Shown here: positions 1-11,004 of the stretch, one piece after another
Position numbering within the stretch: the first letter of the stretch is position 1
Layout: the number at the start of each line of letters is the position of its first letter
NCBI RefSeq assembly: GCF_023634065.1
Contig: NZ_JALKCV010000001.1
Coordinates: forward strand, 496,001-560,000
Origin: Microbulbifer litoralis
Lineage (GTDB): Bacteria > Pseudomonadota > Gammaproteobacteria > Pseudomonadales > Cellvibrionaceae
DNA length: 64,000 nt
Direction of reading: 5' to 3'
Program-made: the position numbers and the translations under genes
Notes under the pieces: generated by a model
The model's database searches: none
What the model saw: the letters and a program-made list of their open reading frames with translations, nothing else
Told to the model about the DNA's origin: nothing

Positions 1-3000
1 TACCGGAGGCCAGCGCCGTAGAGCCACCGCTATCTGCAACGGCGGCACCGTTCAGCGTCGTGGAATTGGGCACATAGGTGGTATTGGCCGGCACCTGGTC
101 GCGCAGGACAGATTCGATGGTGTTTTCATCGCCGATATTTTCCAGGCGCAGGGTGTAGCGCAGCGTGTCGCCCACCATCAGCAGTTCCGGATCGCCGGTG
201 ATGTCTTCGGAGGTTTTCTCGACGATCACTTCGGGGGCGGATTCGATCAGCAGCTCCGTCGGGTTGCTGTCGCCGTCGATGGTCGGATCGTCACTGTCCT
301 GCAGCAACTGGCCGGGCAACTGCACCTGGGCCTGGTTCAACACAACTGTGCCGTTGTCGATCACCGCAGCCAGGGTCACATCATAGGTCACTTCCAGGCT
401 GCCGTTCGGCGCCAGGCTCAGGTCGCCCAGATCCAGCAGCCCGCTGTTGTGTGCACCACCGCTCGGATCGGAATTGTCGGTCGCCCCGGAAACCACGATA
501 TTGGCCAGGGTACCGGGTTCGAACAACGGCAGTTCGTTGAGGCGGCCCAACTCATCGGTAATCGCGATATCGTCGATCTGCAGGTCCGATTCATTGGTCA
601 GCGTCAGGCGATAGCTGGCAGTATCACCGGGGCTGGCCGGGCTGTCGCTGAGAAGTTCCTTGGTAAAGGCGACACTGGGAACCAGCGCGGTGATCTCTAG
701 CGCATCCTCGTGCAAATCCGCACCGTCATCCGGTTCAGAGCGGGTGTATTCACGGCTCTCTACACCGGCGCTGTCCCAGCTCCACCAGTTGGTGACACCG
801 GCCACATTGGTCAGTACATCGCCGTCGACTGTGTCCGTATCCAACCAGGCCTGGTATTGCACCTGCAGGGTGGCACCGGCGGGCAGCGCGGCACTGCTAC
901 CGGTGGTAGTCACGGTGAAGCGGCAATCATCCCCGTTGAACGCAACACTGAAGTCCGTGCCCTCAGAGAGGTTTGACGCGTTTCCGCCGGCATCGATTAT
1001 CTGTGCCGTGAAATTATCCGGCGCTGTCTCGCACATGCCACCCGGATCGTTATTCGGCAACAGGTCAACGATGGTGATATCCCAGGCCGGACCGTCGCCC
1101 CGGTTTTCCACATTCAGGCTGAAGTTGCCGGGCAGCCCGGTCTGGACCTCGGTATCGCCGGTTTTGGTCAGTGCCAGCTCGTAGGGCTCGACAATGGTAA
1201 TCGGCGCCGAGTATTCACTGACCTCGCCCGTGCCGCGCCCGGCATCCGGGTTGTCGTCGGCGTAGTTGTAACTGTAACTGGCGCGGCTGGTGAAGCTGTT
1301 GCCGTATTCGTTGGTGGCAGTATCGCGCAGCATCAGGGTGACATCGATCACCGCCTCATCGCCGGCTTCCACATCGATACCGCTGGCGGGATCCTGAATA
1401 GTCAGCAATCCGCCGTCCACGGACCCCTGTGGATTGAAGGCGATATTGCCGGATACCTGCTCGGCGCCGACAAACGCCAGATCGACCGGATCCAGGCCGG
1501 AATCCGCCAGATCCATTTCTATCGCCACATCGTGCAGTGCGCCCGCAGCGGGAACCGTAATGCGATAGACAAAGGGTTCGCCGATGGAGGCCGTTTCGCG
1601 GCTGGCGGGTTCCACCGCGATCAGCAGCGGCTGTGCGTCCGGGGTGCTGAAGGCCACACTTACCGGATCGGACGGCCCGTAGGGCTGGCGATTTTCCAGC
1701 GCGGCGCCTTCGGGGATATCGCTTTCACCGAAGGAGTAGTACCACTCCACATAGGCGTTGTTGCTGATCTGCAGACCTGCAGCGATATCACTGTCTGCAT
1801 TCACTTGGTAAACAACTTCCATAGTGCCGCCCGCGGGAATTTCATTGAGGAAATTCCACACGGTTTCGCCGGAGGTTGCATCAAACGTGGGTTGCAGCGG
1901 ATTGGTCGTGTCGCCATCGACGCTGATGGTCTGAACACCGCCCTGGCGCAGTCCCGCCGGGATTACATCGCGCAGCACGATATCGTAGGCCGGCGCCGTA
2001 CCGTCATTGGTGATAGTGGCGGTAAAGGTGATGGTCTCGTCCGGCGTCAGTGCATCGGTACCGTCCGGAGTCGCCGTCAGGGCAAAATCCAGATCCGGTT
2101 GCAATAGATCCAGGGAGACTTCTTCGGAAAGTACCGAATCGCTGCCAGCGGCCGTCCGGAACTCGAAGGCGGCGCTGTTGGGTAGCGGAATAGTCGGCGC
2201 GTTCAGTTCCAGGACGTCTCGCTGTACACGAGTGCGATAGGTGATGACCAGTTCTTCGCCGGAGGTATTCACCAGTTCGCCCAGGTCCCAGCTCACTGCG
2301 CCGCTGGCCTCCGGCTGCGGTTCCTGTGCGAGGCTGTAGTCCATGCCCTCGGCGCTGATGGAGACGGTATCCACAAATACCATGCCCTGCGGCAAGGTGT
2401 CGGTGATCACCGCATCGGGCAATGTGCCCCGCTGCGCGCCCAGGCGCAATTCATAGGTCACCAGATCGCCGATACGCAGCTCGCCGTCACCGAGCGGAGC
2501 CGTTTCACTGAGTGCGCTTTTCGTCAGCGTGGAATTGTTGCCGACCGCCAGTGGCGGCAGGGACTGCGGACCGAGGAAGTAATTATTCAGCGCATTCGCG
2601 TCCGGCATGTCGGATCCATTGCGCTCGATATACTGCGCATCGCCCTGCTGGCTGGTCCACTGGGCGGTGGTATCGCCACCCAGTTCCTGGCCGGCGAGCA
2701 CACTGTCCAGCACGCGGACATCGAATGCCAGGGTGCGGCTTTCACCCGCTGGAATGTCGGTACCCGCCACGGCGTTCCAGGCCAGCGTCTGCGCCTCATT
2801 GACACCGTCGCCAGTCACGGTAAACAGCCCGTCGTCAATGGCGGTGCCATTGAAAGTGGTCGTACCCGGTTCGTAAACCCAGCCCAGGCTCAGCTCTTCC
2901 AGTATTGAGAGATCGTGCGCGGTAGCGCCATTGGCACCCTGCTCGGAGAATTCCAGCGTGAAGTGATAGATATCGCCGGCGACGGGTTCGGTGTTGCCGC

Positions 3001-6000
3001 TCTGGTTCACGGCTGCCTTGGCCAATACCAGTTCCGGCTCGACAATGGTGACCTGCGCCGCCTCGCCTTCCATTTCCCGGGTGGCGCCTGCCTCGCTGTA
3101 AGTGTAGAGGGCACTGGTATCAATGGTGACACCGGACTGCGCTTCGGGGACATTGTCCACCCAGGCGTTGACGACGATATCCCGGGTCTCGTTTGGAGGA
3201 ATATCGCCAATATCGAAGGTGAGCGTCTCACCATTCTGCGCAGGCGTCGCCGCGGTTCCATTCACGGTAACAGTGTCGATCTGTACAAGGGTGCCCAGCC
3301 CAGCAAGGACATTTTCCACTTCGACGTCTGCGAGCGTGGAGCTGGTGATGGGATTACCCGGTACACGGATACGGTAACTGACCGACTCGCCGATGGGCGC
3401 CAGGCCATCGTCGGGAGACTCGAGAGCCAACGTCAGGGGACCGGCTTCGGCAACCGGCGTCAGCAACTCGAAACAGTTGGGCAGGCCGGCGCTACACTGT
3501 GGAGCAACATCCGTTCCATAAAGCCGACGATTAACGACGCCTTCATCTTCCAGGGAAGCGTAACTGCTGGGGTGGAAGCTGTTGTACCAGGTGTGGCCAC
3601 TGGGGATATCCGTGTGCAGCCCCACGTTGTATTCGATGCTCAGGCAGTCTCCCGGCTGGCCCGTTTCAGCCAGTACGCCATCGAAAGTGAACTCTATAAC
3701 GCCATTGGTTACGGTATGGCTGTAGGTGGCCGGCTGGCCGCCGATCAGTACCTGCTGGATGGCAATGGTACTTTCATCAAATTCCGGGTTGGCCGGATCC
3801 GCGTTGAGCGTATCGGTTACCACCGGATCATAGGCGGGGGCGCCGCCTGTGTTACAGGCCTGCAGACGGAAGTTCATCACCTCATTGGCAATGTCCGTTA
3901 CTGAATAAGGACTAGCCACACTGTTGCGGGTGTCGGTTTTTGCCAGATCGCTGATATTCGGCTGCACCACCCAGATACTGGCCTGATCCTCGCGCGGCTC
4001 ATCGATGCCATCGTAAGTCAGCTCGGCGCTGTTGATGCGCTCTATTTCACCACTGCCGGCAGGGAAAGCACTGATATCATCCAGCACAACTGCGGTATAG
4101 ACAATGGTAAACGGGGGGGTTGAATCACTCTCTGCTGTGATGTTACCCAGTTGCCACTCCAGGGCGGTTGCACCGGGAGCAGGTTCAATGGGTTCCTGAT
4201 CGCAGGTAAAGCCGTTTACGCCGCAATCGATAGATTCCACGGACACCAGTTCCAGCCCCACCGGTAATTGGTCGGTAACCACCACATTGCTAGTCGTGCC
4301 AGGCTGCAGGCCCAGGTTGAGAGTATATTGAACCGTATCGCCGATACGCGCACGTGAGGGGTCACCCCAGGCTGTGGATTCGGCGGTTTTGCTGAATACG
4401 GTGTTATCCTCGGTAGTTACCGATTCTGAGGCTTCGTTGCAGTATATATTCGGGGCAGTAGTAGCGGGGCAGCCCTGACCGTGGCGCTGATAGTCTCCCG
4501 GATAGGTATCCTGACCCGGCACACCGTGATCCAGAGAGGTCCAGTCCACATATACGGTGTTATCGATGGCACTGCCAAAAGCCGAAAGTACCGTGGTGTG
4601 ATAAACCAGTGTCAGGGTTTCGCCCGGAGCGATATCCAGGTTGTTATCACCGTTCTCACGCCCCCATACCAGTGCGCCATCACTGTCTCGGACGCCAGGC
4701 GGGGAATCGGCATCATTGATCGTGGCGCCGTCCAGGCGCAATTGTTCCGGCACCGGCAGAATATCGGCAATATTTACATCGAAGGCAGTGGAGACATTAT
4801 CCCCGGTGGCATTGGTGATCTCGACGGTATAGTCCAGTGCATCTCCGCTAACTGCACTTTCCGCACTCGCGGTCTTGGTAACCGTCAGTACCGGTTCCGT
4901 CACTGCAATCGGTCCCGCCTCGGCAGTCCGGCTTTCCCGGCTGCTGTCCTGGCCGTTGTCATACTCCAGGTTGGCCGCATTGCTCAGCTCGGTTCCGGCC
5001 TGGTTTCCATCCACATTTGCAATACGCGCAAAGTAAGTGATGCGGATTACCGGATCGATAGTACCAGTCCCGGTGATATCGTCCTCGGTATGGGTCGCTA
5101 CCATACCGATATCCCAAGCGATATCGCCAGTGCTACCCGCAACCGGATGATCTCCGCGGAAAGACTCACAGAATTCTTCTGGCGCTTCGCCGTTGATCGT
5201 GAGAATGCTGTCGTCGTATTCACAGCGGATGCCATAGCCCTGGGCGTCGTTATCAGCCAGTACATAACCTGCAGAGAGAGTATCCGTTACCAGCACATTG
5301 TCGGTAACACCTTCCGGCAGAGAGATTTCCAACTCAAACTTGCGATGGGCACCGATAGCGCGGGAGTCGGCTTCAACGCTGTACTGCGAAGTATCGGTAA
5401 CATCGGTCTTGCCAAGTTCCAGGCCGGGAACAACAATGGAATCCTCGGCTTCGGTGTCATAGTCGTTGATGCCGGCCACGGGATTTGGATCCCCATCATC
5501 AATGGAGAACCAGCCGTTGCGCATACCGTCTTCGGCACCGTCTGCACCGATGGCACCAGCGCTGAGAGCGGGGTCGATGTTCAGGTTCAGGTTGCGGTTG
5601 GGCAGGGACTGCCAGACAGCCTCAATGGTGTTGGCCAGTTCTTCGTGGGGTGATACATCCACTCCATCATCATTTTCACCAACCACACGCACCTGGAAAC
5701 TGAATTCCACAGGTTGGCCCTGGGCGATGGCATAGGGAGAAGCCCACTCAGTGCCGGCGGGCGCATCCGGATTGGGATCATCCCAGTAGAAAATCGGCGC
5801 GTCTTGTTCATTGGTATCAACCAGCGGTGCCGGTGTACCGTTCAAGCCGGCTTCGCTGCCGGGCACATAGCGATATTTTGTGTTGCGCAGATCGTCCAGT
5901 ACACGCAGGCCGTAGGCGGTGCCACTGGTATCGCCATCCTCATTACTGTTGTTGGTGGCCCTGACGGTGACAGTGACAATATCGTCGCCATCGACATTTT

Positions 6001-9000
6001 CCACGGCCTCGTCAAAAGTCTTTTCCAGGACAACCCGGGGGCCGTTGACGTGCACGGTAATAGGCGGCGGCACAAACACATTGGATTCATTTTCAGAGGA
6101 GCCGGCCGGCAGGTAGGACATATAGGAGTCCCCGTTACCGTTGACTACCAGATCTGAACCATGCCCGGTGAAATTGTTGTTCTCCACCCGCACCACGAAG
6201 GAAACCCTGACAGGGATCAGACCGTCGCTATACATGGCGCGATCGTATTCGAGTAGATGCTGGAACCCATACTCCCAGGTCACTGAGTCTCCCGCCCCCT
6301 CGCAGCCGCTGATTTGCGGAGTCAGGGGGGCGCTACTGTCGCCCGGGAACCACGTGGTGCCGTCAATACTGCGCAGGTCTTTTGCCTCCGCGTCAATACA
6401 GCGCAGGCCATCGGGTAACTCGGCGTGGAAGGTGAAATCCCCCAGGCGCGCCGCCGGTACGCGACCGGTGAGGCGCAAGCGGATTTCCTCACCCACTACT
6501 GCCTCCAGCTCGCCCTGGCGCGGTGCGTACTCGCCGAGGGTGGACTGGCCGATAGCCTCGATGGGGTCCACATCCACCTCATAGATGGTCATGGTGGCAC
6601 TGTCTGAAGCACAGTGTTCACTCTCATCGTCCGAATTGACGCAATAGATACGCGCACCGGCGGAACGGGGGGTATCCGGGGTTTCAGGCAAGCCGGTGGA
6701 CGCCAGGGGATGATTGGTATTGGGTATGGGTACTACTGTCTGCTCCCCGGATTCCCCCCTCAGGCTGTCGTAGCGGAAAATATCCGCAACGTTGGTAAAA
6801 CTCTGGCCCGGAGCCACAGTGCGGTGGGGGCTGACCCGGTACTGCAGCACCACCTCGCTGCCCGGATCTATCTGTTTCAGCTTGTCGGATTCTTCATAGG
6901 AGAAGGTGATATGGGCCGGACTGCCACCGTTGAGACAGTGCGGTGATGACTCCGGGTCTGTATGGTCATAGGTGTAATCCGCCCGGCCCGTGGCTGTTCC
7001 CACGATACCGGCCTGAGGTCCGGCGGCATCCCCGGGAATATTGTCGATACCATCGTCATCAAATGCGCCATTGACCGCCCAAACGCACATCTGGCCGCCG
7101 TCGTCCAGGACATCGGTAATCACGACATCGTAGGCGGGGGCGCGGGCCACATCATCAGCCGCCGCTTCGTTCTCGACAGTCAAACGGTAGACAAAATCAT
7201 CGAACTTGCTGCCCTCGGCGGAAGTGTCCCACTGACATGCATTGACATCGCCCGCCGCACCGCTGAGGTTGCAAACCTCCTTGGTGATACTCAGCCTGGG
7301 CTCCGCCATCTGTGTCTGCGCAGTCCATTCCTGCCATTGGGGGTAGCCGGGGTAGGACGGGTTACAACCCTGGTTTTGCGTGTCGTAAACAGGGTTATCC
7401 CAGTCTTCTCCGGACTTGAAGCAGGCATTCTGTGCAGGGCTGCCACTACCGTCATTGGCAATAGTCTGCTGATCGATAATGCCACCGCCCTGTTCCGCAA
7501 AGGTAACCTGGAAACGACTGCGGCCATAATCGACACTGATATTGGCGTGCTGGTTCGGGTCTGCGACTGCATCCTCCGACTCGTTGCGCAGGCGGGTGGT
7601 CATGTTGGCCAGGAACCAGCGGTTCTTCGTTGTGACAGAAGTGCCACCGAATGTCCAATTCAGGTTTCCGCCACCCAAGGGTGCGGCCGGAGTAAAGCCG
7701 CCGGGAGTAATGACACTGTCGCAGACGGAATTCGGGGAGCCGGGTAGCCCTCCAACAGTACAGAGACTGGTCAATTCCTCTTTGCTGACATAGTGCTGCG
7801 GGCCGGTACCACTGTCATCACCACCGGCATGTGCGGGAATGGCGTCGGCTACGGCGATGGAATCCACAGTGACATTCCAGCCAGGGGTTTCAAACCCGAA
7901 CCAACCGCCGGCATAGATATCGAATTCACATTCCTCGCCGATAAGAATCTGCGGCGGACTGATCCGGCCGTCGCCATCGCCGCCCCCCCGATTGGCGGCT
8001 TCCTTACAGGTTCCGGGCACGTATCGCTTGAGCAGGTTGAAACCCAGCGCCTTGGCGCGAACCGCGTCGAGAGTGTAGTTGTTGGCAAGTTGCTGGGAGG
8101 GCGTGGTGCCGTTTACAGGATCATTCAAGTTGGCCGGCGGGGGGTAAACCAGGGCCTCATCGCTGATGGCATAATTGGCCGGATCCGAGTAATCTCGGCC
8201 CTGCTCCGCCAGGGTGATCATACCGACTATATCGGCGCGCATGGTGAGGTCGTCGGCGCCGGCACTGTGATTTTTACTGACTAGGAATTCCAGGGATGTA
8301 TTGGGGTTATTGCTACTGTAACCACCTCCCAGCTGACCTAGGTCACAGAGATAGACGTTGGCATTTTCTGGCAGGGGGTTGCCATCATCGTTTGGGGTGG
8401 GGTCGTTTCGCCATGCCGGTGTATTCCACAGTGGAATCTGTGCATCCGTCTGGTTCGGTACATTCATATCAGCTGGCAGATGAGGGGGATTACCATCCGC
8501 CAACTGACATTGTGCCGGCGGGCCCTCTACGATAATGGCTTCACCGAAGGTAACGTAAAACAGGTAGTCGCTGGCTGTGTGACCGCCGCTGTTCCAAATA
8601 TTCACCGTAACTGGCGTAGTACCCTCGTCACGGATGATATAAAGAGGATGTGGGATATCAACGTTGAGGTTTTCTGGATTCGGGGTAAATATCTGGCTTA
8701 CCGTCTGGTTGGAACGCGTAGAGCCGTTGGCGTTACTGTCACAGAAGTCGCCCCACTGTACTCTCAAGTTGTTTGTCAGGGTTCCCATTGAAGCCGGATC
8801 AAAAGCAGTCCCACTCTCATCATGCTCGTCCAGATCCGCCATACGATCGTAATAGGTCAGGGTTTCATTCTGGTTGACCTGTACGATACGAAAGGTGATT
8901 GTCGCCACGTCGCCGTGGCGCATCAGATCTTCCTGATAGCTCTGCTCGTTCGCAAAGCTTCCATCACTGGTCAAATAGAAATTAGGCGCTTTCAAAGCCG

Positions 9001-10534
9001 GATTATTCAGGTAAGCCGTCTGATCCGCTGTCGGCGTGACCCGATTTCGCCAATCTATACGGGTGACACGCCCCGCATAATTCTCGTAGGGCGATGAAAT
9101 GCTGAATTGGGGCTCGAAATTGGGGTCAAGAATATACTCGTCCGGCAGGGTATTGGTCAGCTCAACCCGATTGACGGTGCCGCCGGTACGGTTTTCTAGT
9201 GTAATAGTAACCAAACCGCGCATACCTACAGGTTCACCGGGATTGAGGCCACTGAATTCTACGTTGTAGTTGAGTTCGCCTGCATCGATAAAGTCTCCAC
9301 CTAAGCCTTCGGTCAGGTTCGGGCTAGAGCTGACAGCCAGCCTAGACTGATTGCCAGCACCATATTGAGGGAAGCCCCCTTCTATACTCTGCCCTATTCC
9401 GGCAACACCATTGACCTGGGTCTGACCATCCGTTGCCAAGCAACCCCACTCGACATTATTTGCGACGTTTAACTGGTCTTCACATGAGTTACGCAGAGTA
9501 CCGGCTATAAAAATTTCGCGTTCCTGCCCTGGCCAAATTGGAAGCGGAAACCCGAAATCATCTTGTAGATGGCTACCTAAAAGCTGATCCCCCGATATAG
9601 GTGTGCATGAGCCACCATTGGCAGGCCCTCCCTGAGCGACATTCTCCGCTTCCGCCTCAGTACGGCATACCGCCAGAACATCCATGTTGCCATTGGGGTC
9701 TGGCACCATGGAGTCATCGAAGATGACGTCGTACATGGGCGCAGAACCATTGTAGTTGTCGATGATCACCCGCCAGATTACACCGTCGTCTTCGTGGCCG
9801 AAGATAGTATTCCCAGCCAGGTCGGGATCATCAGAGAAGGTTCCGCGAGGCATACCCGCGTCGATGTTGCGACCAGCCTTCGCAATCCCCGGACGGGGTT
9901 CCCGAATATTCAAAGTGTCATAGAAATTAAACGGACCTTCACTATATGGAGAACCACCATAGATGTGATACTCCCAACTTCCTCCCGGCCAGCCCCCCGT
10001 TCTGGTTCGATACTCCCCGCCTTCGCAGTTTCCATATTCGAACTCTACGGCTGTTCTGATCTGCCGCGAAATACCTACCAGATCTTCCTGATCGAAATCT
10101 CTGGCATTCAGGTCAAAACTGACCGTTGCTGAACCATTCCGGTAGATATTGCCCAAATTCCATCGTAGTTGGGAACCGTTCTGGCCAGCGAATCCAGCTG
10201 AATAACCACTGGTATCAAAGACAGCGTCTACCTGCTGCAGGTCCACAGTGACCTCGACATCCTCGAAGCTCCTGTTGCCGGGCTCAACCGTCTCACTACG
10301 CCAGGGCAGGTTAACCGCGTTGTAGCCCGTGTTATTACTAATGCGTAACCTGACTTCACCACCTGCGCAAAACTCGCAGTAACCAACCTCCAGAGCCACC
10401 TGAACTTGAGGGTCTGGACAGTATTGCGCTGCCGCCCAAACACCAGCAGCAGGCCAAAAGGTCCCCAAGCAGGCAAGAACAAAGCCAACAAGCGCATTCT
10501 TCAAAGATTTTCGCCCAGTTACTTCAGACATCAT
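1..10534 (-). CDS. Giant secreted DUF11-repeat protein (partial, C-terminus off the window)
   Basis: One uninterrupted reading frame runs from the ATG pair at 10534/10531 to the left edge, more than 3,500 codons, without its stop. The N-terminus (MSEVTGRKSLKNALVGFV, then a hydrophobic stretch ending near WAAAQYC) is a Sec signal peptide. After it come at least fifteen units of about 150-190 residues. Each opens with a K-T/S-type strand followed by a 'GD.(V/L).Y.L...N' strand and ends near 'Y..V..D.LP'. Unit openings lie near 7290, 6560, 6035, 5430, 4890, 4400, 3950, 3440, 3030, 2540, 2095, 1640, 1200, 660 and 230. This is the DUF11 (conserved repeat domain B) beta-sandwich pattern of large surface proteins. 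The sequence is Asp/Glu/Asn-rich and cysteine-poor. A surface or matrix/adhesive role is inferred. It lies downstream of, and in the same direction as, the motor operon at 11005-21168. Confidence 0.85.
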   Translation of the reverse strand, partial: MMSEVTGRKSLKNALVGFVLACLGTFWPAAGVWAAAQYCPDPQVQVALEVGYCEFCAGGEVRLRISNNTGYNAVNLPWRSETVEPGNRSFEDVEVTVDLQQVDAVFDTSGYSAGFAGQNGSQLRWNLGNIYRNGSATVSFDLNARDFDQEDLVGISRQIRTAVEFEYGNCEGGEYRTRTGGWPGGSWEYHIYGGSPYSEGPFNFYDTLNIREPRPGIAKAGRNIDAGMPRGTFSDDPDLAGNTIFGHEDDGVIWRVIIDNYNGSAPMYDVIFDDSMVPDPNGNMDVLAVCRTEAEAENVAQGGPANGGSCTPISGDQLLGSHLQDDFGFPLPIWPGQEREIFIAGTLRNSCEDQLNVANNVEWGCLATDGQTQVNGVAGIGQSIEGGFPQYGAGNQSRLAVSSSPNLTEGLGGDFIDAGELNYNVEFSGLNPGEPVGMRGLVTITLENRTGGTVNRVELTNTLPDEYILDPNFEPQFSISSPYENYAGRVTRIDWRNRVTPTADQTAYLNNPALKAPNFYLTSDGSFANEQSYQEDLMRHGDVATITFRIVQVNQNETLTYYDRMADLDEHDESGTAFDPASMGTLTNNLRVQWGDFCDSNANGSTRSNQTVSQIFTPNPENLNVDIPHPLYIIRDEGTTPVTVNIWNSGGHTASDYLFYVTFGEAIIVEGPPAQCQLADGNPPHLPADMNVPNQTDAQIPLWNTPAWRNDPTPNDDGNPLPENANVYLCDLGQLGGGYSSNNPNTSLEFLVSKNHSAGADDLTMRADIVGMITLAEQGRDYSDPANYAISDEALVYPPPANLNDPVNGTTPSQQLANNYTLDAVRAKALGFNLLKRYVPGTCKEAANRGGGDGDGRISPPQILIGEECEFDIYAGGWFGFETPGWNVTVDSIAVADAIPAHAGGDDSGTGPQHYVSKEELTSLCTVGGLPGSPNSVCDSVITPGGFTPAAPLGGGNLNWTFGGTSVTTKNRWFLANMTTRLRNESEDAVADPNQHANISVDYGRSRFQVTFAEQGGGIIDQQTIANDGSGSPAQNACFKSGEDWDNPVYDTQNQGCNPSYPGYPQWQEWTAQTQMAEPRLSITKEVCNLSGAAGDVNACQWDTSAEGSKFDDFVYRLTVENEAAADDVARAPAYDVVITDVLDDGGQMCVWAVNGAFDDDGIDNIPGDAAGPQAGIVGTATGRADYTYDHTDPESSPHCLNGGSPAHITFSYEESDKLKQIDPGSEVVLQYRVSPHRTVAPGQSFTNVADIFRYDSLRGESGEQTVVPIPNTNHPLASTGLPETPDTPRSAGARIYCVNSDDESEHCASDSATMTIYEVDVDPIEAIGQSTLGEYAPRQGELEAVVGEEIRLRLTGRVPAARLGDFTFHAELPDGLRCIDAEAKDLRSIDGTTWFPGDSSAPLTPQISGCEGAGDSVTWEYGFQHLLEYDRAMYSDGLIPVRVSFVVRVENNNFTGHGSDLVVNGNGDSYMSYLPAGSSENESNVFVPPPITVHVNGPRVVLEKTFDEAVENVDGDDIVTVTVRATNNSNEDGDTSGTAYGLRVLDDLRNTKYRYVPGSEAGLNGTPAPLVDTNEQDAPIFYWDDPNPDAPAGTEWASPYAIAQGQPVEFSFQVRVVGENDDGVDVSPHEELANTIEAVWQSLPNRNLNLNIDPALSAGAIGADGAEDGMRNGWFSIDDGDPNPVAGINDYDTEAEDSIVVPGLELGKTDVTDTSQYSVEADSRAIGAHRKFELEISLPEGVTDNVLVTDTLSAGYVLADNDAQGYGIRCEYDDSILTINGEAPEEFCESFRGDHPVAGSTGDIAWDIGMVATHTEDDITGTGTIDPVIRITYFARIANVDGNQAGTELSNAANLEYDNGQDSSRESRTAEAGPIAVTEPVLTVTKTASAESAVSGDALDYTVEITNATGDNVSTAFDVNIADILPVPEQLRLDGATINDADSPPGVRDSDGALVWGRENGDNNLDIAPGETLTLVYHTTVLSAFGSAIDNTVYVDWTSLDHGVPGQDTYPGDYQRHGQGCPATTAPNIYCNEASESVTTEDNTVFSKTAESTAWGDPSRARIGDTVQYTLNLGLQPGTTSNVVVTDQLPVGLELVSVESIDCGVNGFTCDQEPIEPAPGATALEWQLGNITAESDSTPPFTIVYTAVVLDDISAFPAGSGEIERINSAELTYDGIDEPREDQASIWVVQPNISDLAKTDTRNSVASPYSVTDIANEVMNFRLQACNTGGAPAYDPVVTDTLNADPANPEFDESTIAIQQVLIGGQPATYSHTVTNGVIEFTFDGVLAETGQPGDCLSIEYNVGLHTDIPSGHTWYNSFHPSSYASLEDEGVVNRRLYGTDVAPQCSAGLPNCFELLTPVAEAGPLTLALESPDDGLAPIGESVSYRIRVPGNPITSSTLADVEVENVLAGLGTLVQIDTVTVNGTAATPAQNGETLTFDIGDIPPNETRDIVVNAWVDNVPEAQSGVTIDTSALYTYSEAGATREMEGEAAQVTIVEPELVLAKAAVNQSGNTEPVAGDIYHFTLEFSEQGANGATAHDLSILEELSLGWVYEPGTTTFNGTAIDDGLFTVTGDGVNEAQTLAWNAVAGTDIPAGESRTLAFDVRVLDSVLAGQELGGDTTAQWTSQQGDAQYIERNGSDMPDANALNNYFLGPQSLPPLAVGNNSTLTKSALSETAPLGDGELRIGDLVTYELRLGAQRGTLPDAVITDTLPQGMVFVDTVSISAEGMDYSLAQEPQPEASGAVSWDLGELVNTSGEELVITYRTRVQRDVLELNAPTIPLPNSAAFEFRTAAGSDSVLSEEVSLDLLQPDLDFALTATPDGTDALTPDETITFTATITNDGTAPAYDIVLRDVIPAGLRQGGVQTISVDGDTTNPLQPTFDATSGETVWNFLNEIPAGGTMEVVYQVNADSDIAAGLQISNNAYVEWYYSFGESDIPEGAALENRQPYGPSDPVSVAFSTPDAQPLLIAVEPASRETASIGEPFVYRITVPAAGALHDVAIEMDLADSGLDPVDLAFVGAEQVSGNIAFNPQGSVDGGLLTIQDPASGIDVEAGDEAVIDVTLMLRDTATNEYGNSFTSRASYSYNYADDNPDAGRGTGEVSEYSAPITIVEPYELALTKTGDTEVQTGLPGNFSLNVENRGDGPAWDITIVDLLPNNDPGGMCETAPDNFTAQIIDAGGNASNLSEGTDFSVAFNGDDCRFTVTTTGSSAALPAGATLQVQYQAWLDTDTVDGDVLTNVAGVTNWWSWDSAGVESREYTRSEPDDGADLHEDALEITALVPSVAFTKELLSDSPASPGDTASYRLTLTNESDLQIDDIAITDELGRLNELPLFEPGTLANIVVSGATDNSDPSGGAHNSGLLDLGDLSLAPNGSLEVTYDVTLAAVIDNGTVVLNQAQVQLPGQLLQDSDDPTIDGDSNPTELLIESAPEVIVEKTSEDITGDPELLMVGDTLRYTLRLENIGDENTIESVLRDQVPANTTYVPNSTTLNGAAVADSGGSTALASG

Positions 10535-11004
10535 CGTTAGTTATCAGCCGCTGTTCTCTTTTGGGATTGCTGCCCGGTGCTCGCGCAGGGGTGCTGCCGG
10601 GCAGACACTGCCCGGTAGGCGGACTTTAGTGGGGATGGGACGAATGGGCCGTGAAGCAGGTCTAAATTAGTGGACTGGCAGGGAACTTTTTTGAAGTTTG
10701 CCAAGCAGTTCTCAGGGGAACTTTAGGTGGATTATTAAGAGATACAAAGTGTGAGACGAAGCGGCCTTTGCAGGTGCCCCCGGGTTGTTATTGCCATGTT
10801 CTCTTTCAGTGAAAGCGACGATCCACGGCAGTATCGGTCGCTATCAATGATCACTCCCGCAGTGCAATCAAGCGGGGGCGCAGTTTGCCGGCCTGCAAGC
10901 AGCTCCCCCGCTCGGGATGTCGAGCTGGAGATCGGTGCACCCGGGGAGGGGGGCGGAGCTGGAGCTCCGCGGTCCCGGGAACCCCGGGCCCTCCCAATTG
11001 GCTG
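10535..11004. other. Intergenic region between the motor operon and the giant gene
   Basis: No convincing gene is present. CTGCCCGG (10570-10577) and CCGGGCAG (10597-10604) form a hairpin. A near-repeat of the GGGAACTTT type occurs twice between about 10680 and 10725. A GC-rich hairpin with 8-bp arms GCGGAGCT/AGCTCCGC lies at 10953-10970, just past the stop of the upstream operon; it has no T-run, so terminator function is uncertain. The AT-richer part (10660-10750) is the most plausible promoter region for the giant gene. Confidence 0.5.

Noticed and set aside
4481-5653. 390-codon plus-strand open frame, and other plus-strand frames between 165 and 10132
   Set aside because: They lie antisense to the continuous minus-strand DUF11 gene, lack ribosome-binding sites and read as low-complexity mirror translations.
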